Below are positions 23,564-34,600 of a stretch of DNA of 64,000 nucleotides, in pieces. Under the pieces are notes generated by a model, which had not been told where the DNA came from, did no database searches, and saw only the letters and a list, made by a program, of their open reading frames with translations. Origin of the DNA: Adiantum capillus-veneris (lineage: Eukaryota > Streptophyta > Polypodiopsida > Polypodiales > Pteridaceae); the NCBI GenBank assembly GCA_014529385.2, contig CM043950.1, positions 155,965,545 through 156,029,544 on the forward strand, read 5' to 3'. Each line of letters opens with the position of its first letter. Position 1 is the stretch's first letter. The position numbers were made by a program, and so were the translations under genes.

Positions 23564-24238
23564 GTGCTAGTATCCAAGGCACAGATTAAAGTTAATGATC
23601 CAATTTGGATACAATCACAGGAACAACCTCAACAAGCAAAGGTAACAGGATGGATCACATCAAGCGAGTCAATTATTGCACAAGGCTACAAGAAAGGAAA
23701 TTCATATGTTTGGGTCAACAAGCCCAAGATAACAGCCTGGCGATATCCATCCCATGACAACCACTTAGTCAGGAATCAACAAAGCCGTCAACGTCAATCA
23801 CATAACTCAACCAAGAGAAAGGACAGGTACAGAAAGCAAAAGAGAAGGTCTTCCACTAGACAAACCATACGACAAGTCTGGGTAATGAAATCAGAATTCT
23901 ACCAGACTACCCAACAAAGTCAAGTGAAGATCAACTCCAAACAAGTCCAAAGATTCATTCCAGTCGAGTTACTCGAAGCACAAGGATTCTATGAAGGTAA
24001 CTTTCAAATCTGGTTACCTAAGGTAGTAGCTTATCAAGGAATCACGCAGGAAAAGCAAGAAACATTAAGAAATCAAGAGCAACCACCCGCTACACCCAAG
24101 AGTACTACAACCTATAGATGGATCCCTCATCAATTACTACAAGAGCACGGCTTTTACAAAAGTAACAGCCATATTTGGAAATTAAAGACAAGGTACCATC
24201 AAGTCAAAGAAGAAACAAGGCAAGTGGCAAAGGAGATC
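23564..24238 (+). pseudogene. Element C W-I-P repeat domain (interrupted by element D)
   Basis: It carries three full copies of a roughly 24-residue motif: G-W-I-T-S...A-Q-G-Y-K-K-G-N...W (residues 29-52), F-I-P-V-E-L-L-E-A-Q-G-F-Y-E-G-N...I-W-L-P-K (131-153) and W-I-P-H-Q-L-L-Q-E-H-G-F-Y-K-S-N...I-W (186-205). Partial copies (W-V-M-K-S) occur in the basic linkers. Element D enters after an isoleucine codon and the frame resumes at 38162 with another W-V-P-K-S. The motif has no family I can name. Tandem Trp/Pro/Gly-Asn spacing suggests small beta-hairpin modules. Element D has one full and two partial copies in the same relative position. Confidence 0.7.
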
Positions 24239-24827
24239 TGTGCCCTTCTTGCTACACTGTCGAAGCAAGGGACTTGCCGATACACCGTGTGCAAGCCACA
24301 AATGGCTCCAAGCACACAACAAGACTAATCTAGCAAGCTCAAAAGAGGGCAATGGTGTGTCACTCACCGCTCTATGCTCCTATCGTGGAGGATTCCTCGC
24401 CACGATGAAGAAGAAGCTGCAGTCGTGCCGCGCTCAACCGCTTCGCCGCCGTCGTGCCTTCGTAATGCTCGATCGCACACACGCTCTCCCTCTCTCTCTC
24501 ACACACACATACACACACACACACGAGGAGGTGAAGAAGAAGAAGATGGAGATGGAGATGGAGCAAGAGCACTCTTCTATTGCACAAATGAGAGAATGAG
24601 TGAATTTTAGGTTTAGTTGGCTTTTATATGAGCTCACCCCATTCACACTTGGGCGCCCATGCTTAGCCAACTAATCCCTTGAATGTCCCAGTTAGAGTGT
24701 GCCTCTCATCGGCGATCACTCTTACCCTTTTCCTATTGGTCCGACAAGCCCGATACCTGACTCTACCAAATACATAATACACGTCTGTCGTAGGTGATGG
24801 GGTGTCCGTGAGCCGTGAGGGTTAACA
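24239..24827 (-). repeat. 3' LTR of element D
   Basis: Minus strand TGTTAACCCTCACGG... to ...AGCAAGAAGGGCACA. By eye it differs from the 5' LTR at about 13 substitutions plus microsatellite length. Many are CpG in the 5' LTR and TpG or CpA here. It contains a CT/CA compound tract and a GAAGAAG-GGAGAT run. Confidence 0.93.
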
Positions 24828-24840
24828 TGCCCCCCTTCCT
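24828..24840 (-). promoter_or_regulatory. Polypurine tract of element D
   Basis: The minus strand reads AGGAAGGGGGGCA directly before the 3' LTR. It would prime plus-strand DNA synthesis. The core AGGAAGGGGGG recurs at about 26851-26861 and 27161-27172 inside the element. Confidence 0.75.
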
Positions 24841-26199
24841 GATGTAGATTCCGTCCTCGGAAGCTATTGAGTTGAAGCTCGTTCGTCGAGGTGGAAGAGC
24901 ATTTGAGATGAATGTCCTTAGCCTTCTTCAGTCACTCAAAATCAAACAACATTGGCACAATAATTGCATTCTCATAAGTGATTAAAAAGCATATGCAGTT
25001 TTAGGTAGACAACTTGATTGGTAAAAGAATTTCAAACAATTTGTCAGCAATGAACATTAAATTGCAATGTAATCAAATGCATAAACAGATGTAAAGGTAA
25101 AAAATTAAACAAGTCTGGGGTCGCTAATTCGACGGTCGAAAAGCACTAGAGATCGAATATTAATACCTTGGGTAAGCTTCTTAATTTTCTGTGGTCAATT
25201 AAGTTGTTTAATCGCGAGAGCCAAGTATTCATGTTCGAGGGCTGACTAGAGGCAATATCTAGAAGACCTTGTAGTTAAGCTACCATAAAAGGAATTTCTC
25301 ATGAAATCATCGCCTGACTGATTACTTTTTCTTTGACCCCCCAAAGTCTTTTCACAGTGATTCAATTTTGATGTGTGTGCTTATTTTGTATGCCTTGGGT
25401 TTTTTGCTTTTCAAGTAAAAGCGCCCATACTGGGAACCTCTAGGGCTCTAGTACCATAGGCAATACATGTGAGTGAAGTACCAAATCAAGCTGAGATTTC
25501 TCTTCCAGCTTGAGATTTTACAGTGTGGCACTTTGATTTTTTGTTTGTTCATTTTCAGCATTTTAATTTTGTAACTTTGGGGGGTCATATAACACTGATA
25601 CACCTCCCCAGGCTCATCACACCAGTAAACTCCCTTTATAATACTTAAGCTAAAGGTCAATAGGGTCAAGCCCACTAGAAAGCCCTAGTACATTTCACAC
25701 AATGCTGCCTAAATCGGATTAAGAACCTAAGTAACCATTAATTATTACGAAGGCATTCCCCATGGTATTAAGAGAAGATTTCTAACACCTAACTTGGTTA
25801 AACTAGTTTGTCGGACTGCTTGATTTTTAAACCTAGACAAGTGATTATGACAAAAAATTACATTGAATTAAATGTTTGATACTAAGCAAATGCGGTGAAT
25901 ATTAGGCTACCAATCACAATTAAAGCTGACAATCATAGATGCAAAAAAGATAAGGGGCAATGCTAATGGACAAGAAACACCTGTTTGTGTCGATGGTCGC
26001 GCTTGATTTGAAGAGTGAGTCGAGATAAAGATTCCATGAAGGTCCAAATCCTACCAATAGCAACACGCTCCTGTACACACTAGGAAACAAAAGGAATACC
26101 TCCAGGAGGCACATTAGTGGAAAAAGGTACCAACACTTATTGAACACAACAAAAAACATAAGGAACCCTAACCTAATTATTTGCACTCCCCCTAGAGAG
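24841..26199 (-). other. 3' untranslated region of element D
   Basis: About 1.36 kb between the extra ORF and the polypurine tract. All frames are broken and no domain is recognised. Confidence 0.6.
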
Positions 26200-26658
26200 T
26201 CAAGGGAATAGGATATTGTAGAGATTGGGGGGAAACCCTAAGGCTAAACCCCTATCTTCGTTGTCGAGATAAACAAAGTCATCATCCATGAGACCATATG
26301 TGCCATCCGTGTAGTCGTGTAAATTTTCTTCTTCATCATAGGTGCCCATGTTTACTAAGAAGGTCACTAGACGCCTATAGTCATCTTGGTCAAAAGGGTA
26401 GGCTTGTGCAATGGGAGAAACGCTCTCTACTAAGTATGGATCAGACGTGGTCAAGAGACGTATCAGCCATTCTAACTCCTCACAATTCCTCTCACATGCT
26501 AGCGTACCTATCAAATCCCATTCACATGCAAGCACTGGAAAGACCATGTGAAATATTTGTGAAAAGTAACGAGGGTACCTCTCACCCAAGGCAGGAGTGG
26601 ATGACTCTAGCGTACTAGCCATATCTGTACACGCAAATAGATGATGGTTAGAGTGCAA
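26200..26658 (-). CDS. Extra downstream ORF of element D, unknown function
   Basis: A 152-codon frame lies in sense, about 210 bp after the main polyprotein frame ends. The start may be the internal ATG of M-A-S-T-L-E-S-S rather than the first M-H-S-N. The protein is acidic at its C-terminus (D-E-E-E-N-L-H-D-Y...D-D-D-F-V-Y-L-D-N-E-D-R) with a hydrophobic middle (Y-F-S-Q-I-F-H-M-V-F-P-V-L). No signal peptide or clear membrane anchor is seen, so it does not look like the env-like ORF of Athila elements. Extra ORFs in this place are known in several large plant gypsy lineages. Unlike most of D it is uninterrupted. Function unassigned. Confidence 0.45.
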   Translation of the reverse strand: MHSNHHLFACTDMASTLESSTPALGERYPRYFSQIFHMVFPVLACEWDLIGTLACERNCEELEWLIRLLTTSDPYLVESVSPIAQAYPFDQDDYRRLVTFLVNMGTYDEEENLHDYTDGTYGLMDDDFVYLDNEDRGLALGFPPNLYNILFP

Positions 26659-26868
26659 ATATTACAAGGGTCGTGTTCTTGTGCATAATTTGTTTTTATG
26701 ATTTGTGTTATGGCTCTTGCTCTTTTACTTTTTTATCTTGTTTTTGTGAGTATAAGGCTTTATATATACATTCCCTAAGATCAGAGATTAAGAGGTCAGG
26801 GAGAAAGGTTGAGAGGGAAGCAAGTGAATGATGGATGTCCACAAACACTCCCCCCTTCCTTGGGTAGA

Positions 26869-28656
26869 TCATACCGTTTGAAATGATGTCGTCACCCTTT
26901 GAAACCAATTGTTCCAGTTGGTAATAGGTGAGGATTTTTGGCAGTAGTTTTCTATTACCCTAGGTGCCTCGTCAAGTTGCAAGGGTGGTAAGGTACTCTC
27001 CCAGGATCGAACTTGCAGTGGTTCATCAGGTGATTCTTGAACACTGGGAGGTGTGGATTCTTTTGTAGCTTCATGGAGGTCCATTACTATAGATGGAGGC
27101 TGTGTAGAAGCTTTTACCTCTATGGATGTATTACATGAGGAGCTAGAAGCTTCATGGAACTCCCCCCTTCCTGAGCTAGGTGGAATAAATTGGTTTTGCC
27201 TTGGAGCCCAAACTAACTCTGGACTAGGAGTGTAGCATTCTGTGATCTTTCCCTTCCCACGGTCTGCCATTGGCTTTAGCGTTACACTGTTTGACTCATA
27301 TGGGTTTGTTGTCGATAGGGAAGGACACATTTTACGTTTAGGTACCCAAATTTGCTCATTTCCATCATAGTAGCCTTGGGCTTCTAATAGTTGTTTTGGA
27401 ATCCATCGTGATTTGGTCTTGACTCTCCTAGGGCGCGCTCTTGGTTTTCCTGGGAAATTTTTTCTTGGAATGGATGGGAGGGTTGAGGTAGTTGGAAGTA
27501 AGGCCTTGGGGACCCATTGATATGTACTCTTAGGTCGTGGATGAGTACTTGCAATATTACGGCTTGTTGCAACTACAAGTGTTGAAGTGCTAGGTTCATG
27601 GGTAGCAGGCAAAGACGAGTTAACCACCTTGGCTTGTGAATGTTGGCTATCCTTCAACTTTGCTAGAGTTTGCAACGTAGGTGAATTTGCTTGAATGATA
27701 GGGGTAAGAGTTGGTGGTCGCGTCGTGACACTAACAGTATCCCAATCAATAGTGCATTTGGTTGCCAACATCCACGTGCGTCCCAGGTTTACGTTGCCTT
27801 CCATAGCTCCCGCGGGCATGACTAGAAACCTCTGCACTATGCTTCCATTGTCATAGACAACAGGGGTCTGAAGGACTCCAAGAATAGCAGTTTTCTTTTT
27901 ATTAATGCCCTTGACTTGCATAGTACTCGGGGATAGGGTCGGTTTCCCTAATTGACACAAAACTCCATAGGATAACAAATTGTGTTTAGCTTCCGTATCT
28001 AATAAGGCATTGTATAGTAATTTCCCATAGGGGCTATTTAGCTCAATTGAGTATCGTAGGGGTGGCTCAGATTCTAATGAGTCGTCATCTATGTCCTCAA
28101 AAAATGCTTGCGTGATTCCCAGATTAGCCTCTCGTTGGCGTCTAAGACCTTGTTGTCGTTCTCGAGCCTCAACTCTTGCTTGGATTTTTTTAAGCTCTGC
28201 TTGTTCCTTGGCAGCCTTCTTTTGATGGATGGCTTGCAACTCTTCCTGGCTTAGAGGATCATAAAAACTTTTGAATTTAATCCCATTAAGGAATCCAATG
28301 GTTTCAACTCCATCTAGAGTCTCCACACGAATGGTACCTTGTGGGGTAATTTCACACACTCGATATGGTCCCTTACCAGCATATTTCAATTTCTTATTTT
28401 CATTACGTACCCCGTATATAAGAACTTTATCACCAACTTTGATGTCTTTATCCTTTAAATGGCTATCAAACCACTTCTTTCTCCTATCCTTCTCCACTAG
28501 AGCATTTTGCACAGCTAATTGCCTCTCTTCATCTAGCCTTTCCAGGATATATAATCGCTCCACTAAGGGGTTACCATCCCAACCTTCTTGAGAAGTTACT
28601 CGAAGACTAGGAATGACAAACTCCCATGGCATAACTGCTTCTTGGCCATACACCAT
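26869..28656 (-). pseudogene. Element D integrase C-terminus, second retropepsin-like domain and W-I-P repeats
   Basis: The 595-codon frame opens inside the integrase (M-V-Y-G-Q-E-A-V-M-P). Residues 72-132 are an SH3-like integrase tail (V-G-D-K-V-L-I...K-G-P-Y-R-V). Residues 134-178 are a charged probable coiled coil. Residues 200-308 resemble a retropepsin: A-L-L-D-T-E-A-K-H-N-L-L-S at 217-229 (catalytic Gly replaced by Glu) and N-L-G-R-T-W-M near 290. A basic Pro/Ser linker follows, then a partial W-V-P-K-A-L-L (380-387), a full W-I-P-K-Q-L-L-E-A-Q-G-Y-Y-D-G-N...I-W-V-P-K (418-440) and W-A-P-R-Q-N later. A second protease-like fold behind integrase is unusual. Element C carries the same pair in the same order without integrase. 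Confidence 0.8.
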
Positions 28657-28713
28657 CTTAAACGGTGTGCAATTAATAGCAACTTTATACGCAGTACGAT
28701 AAGCCCATAAAGC

Positions 28714-29231
28714 TTATGTAAGCTTTAGGTCCCAATCAGTGCGATGAGCCTCGACTGTCTTTGTCAAAATGGAGATGAGAGTTTTGTTGGTACTCTCAGC
28801 TTGGCCATTTGCTTGGGGATAATAGGGTGTAGACTTGTGGTGTGATATCATGAAGTTTGATGTGAGTTCTTTTATTACTTCATTTATAAAATGAGTTCCA
28901 TTGTCACTCACAAGTTCAAAGGGGCATCCAAAACGTGTGATAATGTTCTCAAAGAGGAACTTAGCTGTTGTTTTTGCATCCGCCTTCGTGTTGCTTTTGC
29001 TTCAGCCCATTTGGTTACATAGTCGGTAGCCACAATGATATATCGTGATTGCGTGTTACGTGCAGCCGGACTAATCGGTCCTACAAAGTCTAAGCCCCAC
29101 TTTTCAAATGGTTGGGTTACCTTGATGGGATGTAGAGGCATCCTATCACTTCTTTGTGGCTTCTTGAAGCGTTGGCATTCATCACATCCCTTTGCAAAAA
29201 GTGATGCATCCTTAAACAAGTGGGCCACCAA
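28714..29231 (-). pseudogene. Element D integrase catalytic core (frameshifted)
   Basis: Two overlapping frames. 29231-28908 gives the C-D-E-C of the zinc domain, [10 protein letters not shown] with the first catalytic Asp, and [12 protein letters not shown]. It then shifts frame. 28911-28714 gives S-D-N-G-T-H-F (second Asp) and A-N-G-Q-A-E-S-T-N-K (catalytic Glu), ending at a TAA shortly before the next frame. All three D,D-35-E residues are present but not in one frame. Confidence 0.88.
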
Positions 29232-29818
29232 TAGCCTGACTGTAAGATCTTTCGGGCAGTCAAGTTTCCTGAAAAGTGACCACCAGCTACGCCCATGTGT
29301 GCCTCTTGTAGAATATATAAATACTCATCCTCGCGGGCACAGCGTCTAAGAACATCATCTTTTCCTCTCTTATAGAGAGTTCCAGCCAGTAAGCAATAGG
29401 GTTCGCATTCCTTGATTAATTTTCGAGCTATATCTTTTCGCAGTTCTTTGGGTGGAAAACCATTAACTAAGAAGTTAACAATCTTTTCACTCCATTCAGG
29501 CATTGTCTCAACAATGAACAAAGGAGTATCAGGCAATTCATCATCAACCCCCGTAGGAGCTTCGCCATTAGGGATACGAGATAAATGATCTGCCATGACA
29601 TGTTTCCTCCCAGGCCTCACAACAACGGTGAAGTCAAACTCAAGAAGAATTAACAACCATCGTGTAATTCGACCTGTGGAACACGGCTTGTTTACCAAAT
29701 ATAGCAATGCTTGATGATCAACATAAAACACAAACTTGGTAGCAAGAAGGTAATAGCGAAATTTCTTTACTGCGTAAATCATAGCTAGACCTTCGCGCTC
29801 TGTAGTAGTGTAGTTCAT
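29117..29818 (-). pseudogene. Element D RNase H end and integrase zinc domain
   Basis: The start overlaps the RT frame by four bases, within RNase H, so an indel separates them. It contains T-T-E-R-E-G-L-A-M, F-Y-V-D-H-Q-A-L (RNase H) and M-A-D-H-L-S-R. The linker has the Athila-like V-D-D-E-L-P-D and I-V-N-F-L-V-N-G, then the integrase zinc domain [12 protein letters not shown]...W-W-P-T. The frame is lost before the C-x2-C pair, which appears in the next frame. Confidence 0.88.
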
Positions 29819-31293
29819 TCGGCATCATTTAATTGGCGACTTGCAAAGCTAATAGGGTAGTCCAATTTATGTTCTCCTGGTTGAGTTAGAACACACCCAA
29901 TAGCAAAATTTGATGCATCAATATGCACATGAAAAGGTACATTCCAATCAGGTGTTCGCAGGATTGGAGCACTTGTTAGGGCCTTCTTTAATAACTCATA
30001 AGATTGATGACATTCTTCCGTCCAGTGAAACTCAATAAGAAGCTTGTACAATGGACGCGCTATCTCGGCAAAGTTTAAAATAAACCTTCGATAATAACCA
30101 ACATGGCCCATAAATCTTTGAACTCCTTTATAGTTAGTAGGTGGTGGCAAATCGGCAATGGCTTTAATCTTACTCTCATCTGTGGATATCCCGTTCTTGG
30201 ACACTATATGCCCTAGAATGACTCCATGCTTAACCCAAAATTGGCATTTGAAAGGGTTCAATGAGATGCGATAAAATCTGCACCTTTCAAATATTTTTCG
30301 TAGATATAACAAATGCTTCTCCCAAGAAGAATAAACACAAAGGTCGTCTAGGAAAGCTTCACAAAACTCCCTTAGAAATTCTTTAAACGCAGTGTTTATT
30401 AATCGTTGGAATGTAGCAGGGGCATTCGTTAAGCCAAAAGCCATAACACGAAATGCAAACACTCCAAACTCTGTGATAAAAGCAGTTTTAGCTTGGTCCT
30501 CTAATGCAATTGTGATTTGATTGTAACCAGAGTACCCATCTAAAAAGCTATAAGCTTCCTTGCTTGCAACTCTTTCAAGCACATGTTCTGAATATGGCAA
30601 GGGATAATGATCTCTCCTAGTGGCTGCATTAACTTTCTTGAGGTCCACGCACACTCTTAGTTTCCCATTCTTTTTTGGCACAATGACTATTGGAGAAACC
30701 CATTCTGAGTGCTCAATAGGGTATATGAATCCACATTGGATAAGTTTTTCAATCTCCTCTTGTACAATTTTGGCGTACTTAGGATTCATTGGATAGGGTC
30801 GTTGATGGACGGGTTTAGCAGTGTTGATCATGGGAATTGTATGTTGCACCACAGAATGTGGAACGCCCTTCATGTCATGATATGTCCAAGCAAAGATATC
30901 CTTGTATTCCTTGAGGAGATCCTTAAGTACAACCTCTTCAGTTTCGGTAAGGTCTTGAGCAATAAAGACTGGTTTAGACTCCTCACCTAGTTCTGCTAAT
31001 TCTATATCTTTAACTACCGTTGGACCATCATAGACTCCACTGCTTCCATTGGTAGGTATTCGTTGGGCTTTGGCATACACAACCTTTCGCTCCCCTGTGG
31101 TATAAGATTTAAAATGTTCAGGAGGCGTATGTAAGTCAGCAGGCTCTTGTCTTGACGGAGACCTTTCTTTTAGTTCTGCCTCCTTTTGTTGTTGTGCTAA
31201 CTCTCGGTTTTGACGTCTTCTTATAGTTCGACTCAATTTCGGCTCTGTAACCTCCAATTGAGCGAGGTCAATGGGTCGCGGGCTGCACCACAT
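29815..31293 (-). pseudogene. Element D reverse transcriptase and RNase H start
   Basis: A 492-codon frame. RT blocks in order: S-P-I-V-I-V-P-K-K-N-G-K-L-R-V-C-V-D, F-L-D-G-Y-S-G-Y-N-Q-I, F-G-L-T-N-A-P-A-T-F-Q-R, the catalytic box A-F-L-D-D (FLDD instead of the usual YxDD or FVDD), then L-G-H-I-V-S and M-G-H-V-G-Y-Y-R-R-F-I. RNase H begins H-V-H-I-D-A-S. The aspartates needed for polymerisation are kept. The enzyme would copy element RNA into DNA in particles. A single in-frame TGA at 31331-31333 separates this frame from the linker upstream. The break at 29815 cuts RNase H. FLDD could be lineage-typical or a mutation. Confidence 0.92.
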
Positions 31294-31332
31294 GACACTC
31301 TGGAGATGTTCACCCCAATTGTCTACTAGCTT

Positions 31333-31614
31333 TCAATGAGCATCACATGCCCCTAGATAGCTAAGCCATTCTGCAATAGATCTTTCCTTGTTTATCCTAG
31401 CTCTCACATTTGCTCGATATCGTCGTCTCTTATATGACCTTTGTTTCTTGTTAAGGTTTTGATTTTGGTAAATATTTGAACTCGACTCGCTTGATAGGTC
31501 TTCGCTTGTATCTTCTTCACTCTCATATAAATTACCATAGATGGTCGTACTAGACCTTGAGTGTTCAGTTTCTATACTTGGCTCACTCGATGTTTCCTCA
31601 GGTTCTGAATCCAT
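31333..31614 (-). pseudogene. Element D protease-RT linker
   Basis: A 93-codon Ser/Glu-rich then Arg-rich segment (R-R-R-Y-R-A-N-V-R-A-R) in the RT frame, ending at one TGA. It overlaps the end of the gag-protease frame in a different phase. Gag-protease and pol could thus be joined by frameshifting, or an indel lies here. It probably belongs to the pol polyprotein N-terminus. Confidence 0.55.
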
Positions 31615-34600
31615 TTCTCCCTGAGATTCCGTTTCTGATGTGTATTGGCCTGAAGCCTTTGAGGAATCATCGGTTTCACTCTCAGTAGGTGTGCCTCTTT
31701 CTTATCATCGGATGTTACATGCGCTACACCTAACATGTTTACTGGTGCAATGTGTGGTATCTCTTCCCCATCTGGTGTTACCCAGGTTGTTCCTCTAGCT
31801 CCCCATGTATCTATAGTTGCCGCTAGGTGTACCCAATCGACATTGTCTGACTCAGCCATTCCAGGTAGGATATCCATATAAGGAGAGTTCTCCCCAATAT
31901 CCGTGTCTTCGTTACACGTGTAACCATACTGTAATGGATCTGAGTGAATTGTTGTGTCTGATCGATTATCAATTATGAATTTATTTCCTAGAGGATGCGT
32001 TCGACCACTTAAAAGATCAACTCGAATGACAGAGTCTTGGAACTGTAAGTAGACGTGGTTTTTGGACCAGTCATGCACCATTTTTGCTTCCCTCATGAAT
32101 GGACGCCCTAAGATCATCTCAAATGACATAGGATGCTTGGAAAAATCCATAACAATGAAAGTCTGCCTTACCTTGTGTCCCAAGACCTTGATCCTGAGAT
32201 CCTTAAGCATTCCAATAGGCGTAACAATAGATCCATTAGCCATTTTTACCACTACGCTTGTGGCTTCAAGGTGAGGTCGCCCCATAGACTCCCAACAACT
32301 CTTTGTCACCTTGCTGACTCCCGCACCACCATCAAGGAATCCCTTTATAGTTAATCCTTTAGTAGTGATTGGCAGAGTAGCATTAGATTCATCACCTTCA
32401 AAGTATTGCCCCAACTTGTTAACGGGTACTTCAATTACAGATTCATGTCCCGCTAGGTCAGATGGTGGTGCTAAATGTTCCTCATCATTCATTACCGAGT
32501 CAGGTTTGTTCATATGTGCAAACTGTGGTAATCCGGCCTGTAAATCTCCATTGAGGAAGGCTCGAAGAGCTGAGACTAGCTCGGGGTCTTTATATAGTTT
32601 GGACATTATGGTGGTTCTAACTTCTGAAGACATGAAATCCATCAATTTGGCAACATTTAATGGCATCTTGTGGGACGTAGGACCCTGACAAGAGAATGGT
32701 GAAGATGGAATCTCCACTTCCTCAAAGGGGTCGGGCATTCCCTCACCAAACATTCTCTCTAGTAGGAAAGGTGTGTGTCCACTTTCAGATGTGCTACCCT
32801 CACTCTCTTCCCGAATGATACTGGGTATAGCTAACGGCCTGTAGTTCTTGTGAGGTTGAACTTGTGTGGGAAACAATGTGTCCGACATCTGGATATGTTT
32901 GGGTTCAGGTTCTAATGTTTGTTGAGTTTCTTCCACCAAACCCCTCAATTGTTGGACTCGTTCAATTTCCACTGTTGGGTTTGGATAGGTTCCAATCTTT
33001 CTCTTGCAATCCTCATTTTTTGTCTCTCGTGGCTTATCTTGGGGGTTCGCAACTGGGTAGTTTAACTTTGAATACTCTTTTGGTGTTCGTCGTAATTCCC
33101 TCTCGTGATCCTCCTCACTGGCTTTTTCCTTTGTAGTAACAGTTTTGGTCTCCGTGGTCTCTATCGAATCTGAGTCATCCTCAGGGTCATTCATATACAC
33201 GGGATCCTCTCCTGTCCCTATGTTAGTCTTTGAACTAGGTTTTGAGCTAGAAGCATTAAGGGATTTCTTTCTTCGTGTTTTCTTCTTTCTCGCTCGGCCA
33301 ATGGATGCAGCATCTCTCTCTTCGAGGATGTAATTTTGCTTTTGGAGCATCGACCGTGTGAGTGCATTCACTGGTGCTATGTTTATAGTTGGTGGTGTCC
33401 CATCAACAATCTCTATTATGTTCAATGGTGTGATTTTCGGTGCGTTTGGATTGTTAGGACACTGTGCGATCAAATGATCTATGCCACAACGATTACAAGT
33501 GAGTATTGGCATTGCCAATGCACTCCCTTGACTTGTTTGCATTAGTGCGGCATTCTTTTGCATTCTAATGGGGCACTCAGCTACTCGATGTGGTCCACCA
33601 CATTCGTAGCACTGAAGAGGTGGTCTCCTGGCAAAACTATTAATGTTTTGGCCTCTTGCTGCTAGCGCAGTAGCTTGATATATCGGTTTGATTTGTCCCC
33701 AATGGTCTTCCATATAGTACATGGGACACTCCTCAAGCATGTCGACTCCATAGGTGATACTAGAGTCTATGTCCTCTTCGCAATCTACATAAGTACTAGA
33801 TGACTCGCAACCTATTTGGTTCATAGGTGTAACTCTTGGATGAGGGGGTTGCGGTCCTAGCACTGGAGGTGGCAACGGTGTGGTTTGGACCACATTTTGG
33901 GTTCTTGGGACCATGTGCTGTAATGGCAACTGTTGCTCCATGGGTGGGGTAGGCATCAATGCAGGAACTCGAGGTGAGTCTGCCCAAGCTATAGGCGGTC
34001 TATTTTCCATGATGCGTTTAAACATTAGGCAATCCTTCGCTTGATGGCCATACCTACCACACGCGTTACAAGTCCCGTTAAACTTTACTCTGAAAGTAGG
34101 GCATTCACTCGTAGTATGTGGGTCCAAGCAAATTGAGCACCATTGTTGCTCCCTTCTTGGATACATATGAGTGTTTTGTGGAGCACGATTACCCCTAAGG
34201 CTTTCTTGGATGGCCTTGGTGAGATCTGTCAAAGTCATCTCAGATATCGTTTGCTCTTTCACGATTGGCTTTATCTTCATTGGCTCATGCCCTGATGCTT
34301 GCGAGCTACTTGACTTCGGCTCGGCAGACACTCTTTCTCCTACAATCATTAAATTATCCTCCAATTGGATTGCATTCATGGTGACCGCTTCCCAAGTAGT
34401 GATACCTCTAATGACTAGGCCATTATAGACACTTTCATGTCGTAGTCCTCTAATGAATCTATCGAGCAATTGGTTGTTGTTGAATCGCTCGTTTGGATTG
34501 CATCGAGAATTCAAATTCTTTAGGCGACTAATGAAGTCTCTCACGGATTCACCTTCTTCTCGTTGGGCTTTCTGGAGCTGAGAGGCTACACCCCAAAGTA

